This document shows positions 59,883 through 64,000 of a DNA stretch of 64,000 nt, one piece after another. The position numbers were made by a program, and so were the translations under genes. The stretch covers positions 1 to 64,000 of the forward strand of contig CAJUBP010000015.1 in the NCBI GenBank assembly GCA_910584585.1, in the 5' to 3' direction. The notes under the pieces were generated by a model, which did not search any database, was not told the DNA's origin, and saw nothing but the letters and a program-made list of their open reading frames with translations. This stretch comes from an uncultured Lachnospiraceae bacterium (lineage in GTDB: Bacteria; Bacillota; Clostridia; Lachnospirales; Lachnospiraceae). Every line of letters begins with the position of its first letter. The first letter of the stretch is position 1.

Positions 59883-60215
59883 CTTTTCTCTCCTGTTGCT
59901 TTTTGCTTCTATTTTATTTAACGAAAATAATCTTGATATTTCTTCATAAATTTTCTTAATATTTTTTTAAGAATGAAGACATGCTCCGCTCATTCCCTTC
60001 CTGTGCGTCAATTTTCTTCATTATAAATAATCTTTCTTAATTCTGCATTGTCTTTATCTTACAGTTATCTTACATTTATGTTAGGAACTGTTGGTGAAAT
60101 AAAATACACAAATTACGCAGGATTTTATTTCACCAACAGTTTCTTAGAACGATGGACTGCCCATGGGAAAATTTCGTTTCTGTATGCTGCCGCAAACTTT
60201 TTATCCATTATAATA
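59883..60215. other. Intergenic region with an AT-rich leader and a family A repeat
   Basis: No gene. Contains AT-rich sequence likely to hold the glycosyltransferase-operon promoter on the minus strand, and the palindromic element at 60081-60146. Confidence 0.4.
60081..60146. repeat. MITE-like palindromic element, family A (copy 3)
   Basis: TTAGGAACTGTTGGTGAAATAAAAT and its near complement ATTTTATTTCACCAACAGTTTCTTA with only ~16 bases between. Confidence 0.7.
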
Positions 60216-60246
60216 GCAGGGCACCCCTTTTCAGGAAATGCCCTGC
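60216..60246 (-). terminator. Hairpin downstream of the TlpA-like gene
   Basis: GCAGGGCA/TGCCCTGC stem. On the minus strand it is followed by TATTATAATGG, a weak T-tract. Confidence 0.55.
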
Positions 60247-60266
60247 CATAACGCAGTAAACTCTGT

Positions 60267-60908
60267 CTATTGTGAAATATTTTCCAGCTCTTTCGCTACA
60301 ATCTCCTTCCACTCTTCGAAAGAACGGCTGCCGGAATAAGTCTCCCCTATGATATTCCCCTCTTTATCCACGAAAAATGTTTCCGGAACCGCATTAATCC
60401 CCGCAAGCCTGCCGCCGAAATAACCCGCGTCCGGTACCAGGAACGGATACGACGCCCCTGTTTTTTCCGCCAGCAGTTTCGCTTTTTCCACTGCCTCCGC
60501 ATCCGGATTGCCGGAACCGTCCGCTGCGTCCAGCACTATGCCCGCCACATTCACGCCCTGCTCTTTCATTTCGCCGTACAGCTTTTCCAAATCCGGAATC
60601 TCGCTGATACAGGGTCCGCACCAGGTAGCGAACACATTTACCATGGTCAGATCATAATCCCCGAACATTTCCTGGGTATAGGAATTTCCCTGAACATCCT
60701 CTGTGGAAAATTCCCCGATATTCTCTGTCCCTTTTTGTTCCCCGGAACCTGAAATCTCCTGTAAGGAATCTGTTCCCGCGGATTGGACTTCTTCATTCTT
60801 CTCCCCCTCAGCAGGATTCTTCTCTTTCGAACCGCAGCCGGCAAGCAACATCAGGCAACAAAGGGCGGACAGAAACATAAGAGTTATTTCTTTCTTCCTT
60901 TTTCTCAT
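60267..60908 (-). CDS. TlpA/ResA-like thioredoxin-fold lipoprotein
   Basis: 213 residues. Lipoprotein signal with lipobox LLAGC (MFLSALCCLMLLAGCGSKEK), an acidic linker, then a thioredoxin domain with NVFATWCGPCISEIPDLEKL (active WCGPC) and the cis-Pro loop NAVPETFFVDKEG. Extracytoplasmic thiol-disulfide exchange, perhaps for a surface protein. No CcdA-type membrane partner is beside it. AAAGGAGAATG precedes the ATG. Confidence 0.93.
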   Translation of the reverse strand: MRKRKKEITLMFLSALCCLMLLAGCGSKEKNPAEGEKNEEVQSAGTDSLQEISGSGEQKGTENIGEFSTEDVQGNSYTQEMFGDYDLTMVNVFATWCGPCISEIPDLEKLYGEMKEQGVNVAGIVLDAADGSGNPDAEAVEKAKLLAEKTGASYPFLVPDAGYFGGRLAGINAVPETFFVDKEGNIIGETYSGSRSFEEWKEIVAKELENISQ

Positions 60909-61738
60909 ATATCATTCTCCTTTTATGTATGATAATGACTGCAGCTGTTCCAAAGCCAGTTAACAAACCTACTCTGTGAGCCTTTCATTGTATGCCGACA
61001 TTATAACACACATCTTCCAAAAGATGATAGATCATTTTCACAATATATTAAATTTGCTTGATTGTCCGTAAAACAGGAATAATTTGAGCGAATATTCCAT
61101 AAAATTTTCATGGAAAGCCCTATTGACTTTCCTCTTTGCACTTGCTAGAGCGTGTCTTAAAATTCATTCCCGCAATCTGCCGCCCCACTTCACACCAGAT
61201 TTCATGCTGAATTTAGTCAATGTAGCCCACTACACCTCCTAAATTCAGCATAAAATCTGATGTAAATTGGGACGACATCTTGCGGAAAGCAATTTTAAGA
61301 CACGCTCTAGTCAAGGGGTATTCCAAAAAATATTTGGGACATTCCTTTTTTTATCCTGCATTTATCTCATGAATTCAGATTATTCCGTAAATTTCATTTG
61401 CCCTATAAGTATCATGTAGTAAAGGGGCGGCTATTTTTGTGGTTTATTATTATCCTTGCTTCCGATGGCGTATCCGAGACCGAAGCAGGTTCCTATGTAA
61501 TCGGAGGGTCACAGTCCCTCCGTAGAAGAACTAGCCACCTACCGTTATGGCAGTACCCGTACAAATCTTTTATCAGAAAATGGCGGGCGCTACAAGATGG
61601 TTTTCCGGCTTTTTTATTTTCCCTAAAATGATTCATCATTTTCTCAATCTGACAGGAGAAAACATTCAAATTCATTGCAAAAGGAGCGGAAACCGCTTTG
61701 CAGTCTCCGCTCCCCGGCGTTTCTGTAATTTGCAGTTC
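60909..61738. other. Long intergenic region (about 830 bp) with a family B repeat
   Basis: No gene is supported. It contains the complete family B element (61145-61310), a hairpin CGGAGGG/CCCTCCG at 61502-61522, and, on the minus strand, a short frame CFGLGYAIGSKDNN before 61433 that could be the end of a small membrane peptide, without a start codon. Confidence 0.4.
61145..61310. repeat. MITE-like palindromic element, family B (copy 2, complete)
   Basis: 166 bp, ends CTAGAGCGTGTCTTAAAATT and its exact complement (20 bp). The inner arms also pair imperfectly (CACACCAGATTTCATGCTGA with its counterpart in TCAGCATAAAATCTGATGTA). Flanking CTAG may be the target duplication or part of the ends. 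Non-coding. Confidence 0.75.
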
Positions 61739-62638
61739 TTATGCTTTCTTCTGGCTGCCCAAAATGAGAGCCGCCATCCCGCAGAACATTCCGCCCACCG
61801 GAAATGCCACCCAGCAAATATTCCACAATTGAAACGCAAACCCAGCCACGAAAAACACAACAGCAGCCAGAATCATAATGCATCCGCACCATACGCCGAT
61901 TCTCTCTCCGTTTTTCTTCCATGTTTCTTCCTGGCAATTTTCCCTATTATATCCTGCCACATCATACTTGGCATTTCCCAGTCCGGTATGCACCAAAAGG
62001 CCTATGCCCACAGCAGCCAGAAGCAGAAAAATTCCATCATAGAACTCTTCTCTCATGCCTGCCCGAAGGGGCAGCTCACTTCCGTTCATCGCAATCAGAA
62101 CGCCTATCAGAATCATCCCAAGGCCTGTCGCAATCCTGCGGGGGAATTTTTCAGCAAACCGTTCTTTCTCTTCTTTTGTGTAAAAGTCCGCGATCACCGG
62201 ATGGCTCTTGCGGTAAACCTCATCTTTCATCCCGGCCGTCGCAAGAACCAGAACCGCCACAATAACAATGGAGAAGAAGACCGTATTCATAAGAGCCTCC
62301 GGCACTTTTCCAAATCCCTCCAGCAGCTCATAGGCCGCCATGGAGAAAATCAGCGTCATTACGCCGAGGGAAATGCTCCTTCTGCGCTTTTCCATATGAT
62401 TTTCATAGCCCTGGCTGTCGGAAATTTCCAGTTCTGCCGCATTTTTTCGAAGCAGTGTATCCATATCGCAGGAAAAGAAATCGCAAAGCTGCAAAATCTT
62501 TTCCATTTCCGGGTAGCTGCTTCCAGCCTCCCATTTTGAAACTGTCTGACGGGACACATCAAATTGTTCCGCAAACTGCTCCTGGGTCATGTTTCTCTGT
62601 TTTCTGTAAAACTGCAGGTTTTCTCCAAATACACTCAT
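61739..62638 (-). CDS. XRE-family regulator with membrane domain
   Basis: 299 residues from ATG 62638 (AAAGGTG with better spacing than for ATG 62644). N-terminal Cro/C1 helix-turn-helix (FGENLQFYRKQRNMTQEQFA, FDVSRQTVSKWEAGSSYPEM). After a basic stretch (EKRRRSISLG) come about five or six membrane helices (VMTLIFSMAAYELLEGF; NTVFFSIVIVAVLVLATAG; FAFQLWNICWVAFPVGGMFC). So a membrane-bound DNA-binding protein, likely sensing membrane or cell-envelope state. Target unknown; no linked operon. Confidence 0.88.
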   Translation of the reverse strand: MSVFGENLQFYRKQRNMTQEQFAEQFDVSRQTVSKWEAGSSYPEMEKILQLCDFFSCDMDTLLRKNAAELEISDSQGYENHMEKRRRSISLGVMTLIFSMAAYELLEGFGKVPEALMNTVFFSIVIVAVLVLATAGMKDEVYRKSHPVIADFYTKEEKERFAEKFPRRIATGLGMILIGVLIAMNGSELPLRAGMREEFYDGIFLLLAAVGIGLLVHTGLGNAKYDVAGYNRENCQEETWKKNGERIGVWCGCIMILAAVVFFVAGFAFQLWNICWVAFPVGGMFCGMAALILGSQKKA

Positions 62639-62817
62639 TTTCATTCACCTTTCTTCTGTCCGCCGGCCGGCATCTGTTTTCCTTTTGCGCTTTCGGTGAA
62701 TTTATTTTACAATATCACGCATGTAAAGTCTGCCTCTTTGCTGTTGCTTTTGGAGATTTTTATGTAAAGTTACGGTTGCATCGCCTTACGTGAGGCGGGC
62801 CCCATAGCCATCCGGAC

Positions 62818-62841
62818 AGGGAAGACTGCGGGCTTCCCTGT
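62818..62841. terminator. Hairpin upstream of the XRE gene
   Basis: CAGGGAAG/CTTCCCTG stem with 8-base loop, without a T-run, between aspS and the XRE gene. A 20-base motif around GGCTGCATCGCCTTACG occurs on both sides of it. Confidence 0.45.
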
Positions 62842-62861
62842 TAAGCTGCGGCTGCATCGCC

Positions 62862-64000
62862 TTACGCAGGGCTATCTTGCCTAGTCACAGACAATGCCAG
62901 TTCTTCCAGCTGCTTCTCTTCCACAGCTCCCGGCGCATCTGTCATCAGACAGGAAGCGTCTTTCACCTTGGGGAAGGCTATCACATCCCGGATGGAATCA
63001 CACTGCATCATCAGCATCACCATGCGGTCCAGCCCATAGGCCAGTCCTGCATGGGGCGGAACTCCGTATTTAAAGGCGTTCAGCAAAAATCCAAACTGTT
63101 CATAAGCCCGCTCTTTGGTAAAGCCCAGCACCTCCAGCATTTTTTCCTGAATGTCATCCTGGTGGATACGGACGGAACCGCCGCCCAATTCTGTGCCGTT
63201 TAATACGATATCATATGCCTTGGCGCGCACTGCCCCCGGGTCTGAGTCGATTTTATCCCAATCCTCTTCCATGGGCATGGTAAAGGGGTGATGCATGGCC
63301 ATAAAACGGTTTTCTTCCTCGGACCATTCCAACAGAGGGAATTCCGTCACCCACAGGAAATTGTATTTGTTTTTATCGAGCAAATCCAATTGCCTTGCAA
63401 GTTCCAGGCGAAGGGCGCCTAACACATCCCAGACAATTTTATTCTTATCCGCAGCAAACAAAAGCAAGTCTCCCGGCTCTCCCTGCATCTGCTGCACCAG
63501 AGCTTTTAGCTCTTCTTCCGTCATAAATTTCGCGAAGGAAGATTTATAGGAACCGTCCTCATTGACTGCCAGATAAGCCAGTCCTTTGGCTCCGTAGCCT
63601 TTGGCAAACTCCACCAGCTTGTCAATTTTCTTTCTGGGCATAGCCCCCTGCCCTTTGGCATTGATGCCCCGGACAGAACCGCCCTGCTCCAAAGCGCCGG
63701 TAAATACGCCGAAACCGCAGCCTTTTACCGTTTCTGAAACGTTCACCAGCTCCATGCCGAAACGGGTATCCGGCTTGTCGCTGCCATAGCGGTCCATGGC
63801 TTCCTGCCAGCTCATCCTGGGAATGGGCAGAGACACTTCCACGCCAATGGCCTCTTTGAATACATACTGCAGCAGCCGCTCATTGACGTCAATCACATCA
63901 TCTACGTCCACAAAGGACAGTTCCATATCCGCCTGGGTAAATTCCGGCTGGCGGTCTGCCCGAAGGTCCTCATCCCTAAAACACCTGGCAATCTGGAAAT
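62862..64000 (-). CDS. aspS: Aspartyl-tRNA synthetase (5' part outside window)
   Basis: The C-terminal ~379 residues of a bacterial-type AspRS. Visible are FQIARCFRDEDLRADRQPEF (motif 2 with FRDED), FVDVDDVIDVNERLLQYVF, the bacterial insertion (GAD) domain with KIDKLVEFAKGYGAKGLAYL, NKYNFLWVTEFPLLEWSEEE and motif 3 PPHAGLAYGLDRMVMLMMQC. Ends SVTRQDSPA after IRDVIAFPKVKDASCLMTDA. The N-terminal anticodon-binding domain is beyond 64000. Whether it is discriminating or charges tRNA-Asn too cannot be told; an asnS at 46507 makes this less needed. Confidence 0.95.
   Translation of the reverse strand, partial: FQIARCFRDEDLRADRQPEFTQADMELSFVDVDDVIDVNERLLQYVFKEAIGVEVSLPIPRMSWQEAMDRYGSDKPDTRFGMELVNVSETVKGCGFGVFTGALEQGGSVRGINAKGQGAMPRKKIDKLVEFAKGYGAKGLAYLAVNEDGSYKSSFAKFMTEEELKALVQQMQGEPGDLLLFAADKNKIVWDVLGALRLELARQLDLLDKNKYNFLWVTEFPLLEWSEEENRFMAMHHPFTMPMEEDWDKIDSDPGAVRAKAYDIVLNGTELGGGSVRIHQDDIQEKMLEVLGFTKERAYEQFGFLLNAFKYGVPPHAGLAYGLDRMVMLMMQCDSIRDVIAFPKVKDASCLMTDAPGAVEEKQLEELALSVTRQDSPA

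Noticed and set aside
61420..61560. Hairpin and short frame CFGLGYAIGSKDNN as a further toxin-antitoxin locus
   Set aside because: No start codon, no matching antisense promoter, and no likeness to the toxin loci found elsewhere in the window.
61547..62539. 330-residue forward frame opposite the membrane XRE regulator
   Set aside because: Antisense to a gene with clear helix-turn-helix and membrane helices; no ribosome site.

Overview
The window looks like chromosome of a low-to-mid GC anaerobic Firmicute of the Lachnospiraceae/Clostridia type. Pointers to this are strong AGGAGG-type ribosome sites, HemZ-type coproporphyrinogen dehydrogenase, an EtfAB-linked lactate module, TnpV and cysteine-rich KTR genes of gut-Firmicute transposons, and PBSX-type phage genes. 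I cannot fix genus or species from sequence alone.

Layout. 1-2.6 kb: 5' part of a BcrA-type ABC ATPase gene cut by the window edge, a broken Rpn-type nuclease gene and an MBL-fold hydrolase. 2.65-21.6 kb: a mosaic, heavily decayed mobile island inserted at the 3' end of hemZ. Its ends are marked by a 28-bp direct repeat, a second divergent copy of the hemZ 3' end, and three TTGATGTAC repeats at each end with almost the same spacing. Its left half is transposon/ICE debris: a Tn916-like integrase without catalytic residues, copper and cadmium ATPase genes, a nitroreductase/HxlR pair, sigma-like genes, TnpV, a MarR/PNPOx pair, and two truncated KTR genes. Its right half is prophage debris: integrase C-terminus, terminase subunits, ERCC4 nuclease, RepA-like ATPase, and a repressor-like gene. 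Many of these genes keep both ends but have lost the middle. Two small holin-like toxin genes with convergent antisense RNAs (type I toxin-antitoxin layout) look intact.

21.6-33 kb: chromosome proper. hemZ, a glyoxalase II-like hydrolase and a FadR/GntR regulator precede a six-gene lactate operon in the minus direction: permease, FAD-linked lactate dehydrogenase, EtfB, EtfA, acyl-CoA dehydrogenase, nickel lactate racemase. Palindromic GntR-like operators lie in front of the permease. Together these genes would import D/L-lactate, interconvert the isomers, oxidise lactate with electrons passed through EtfAB, and couple to crotonyl/butyryl-CoA-type chemistry.

33-64 kb: mostly intact housekeeping genes: flavodoxin, J-domain protein, NAD synthetase, Hsp33, methyltransferase, RecJ and NrnA-like DHH enzymes, AsnRS, a lipoprotein prolyl isomerase, nicotinate phosphoribosyltransferase, an ECF sigma/ABC export cluster, a GT2/NlpC-like/YbhN-like trio, a TlpA-like lipoprotein, and AspRS cut by the window end. 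Scattered between them are two families of short palindromic (MITE-like) repeats, a perfect-looking tandem duplication of a Uma2 gene, and a deletion scar that fuses an ECF sigma gene to its DUF4179-type neighbour.
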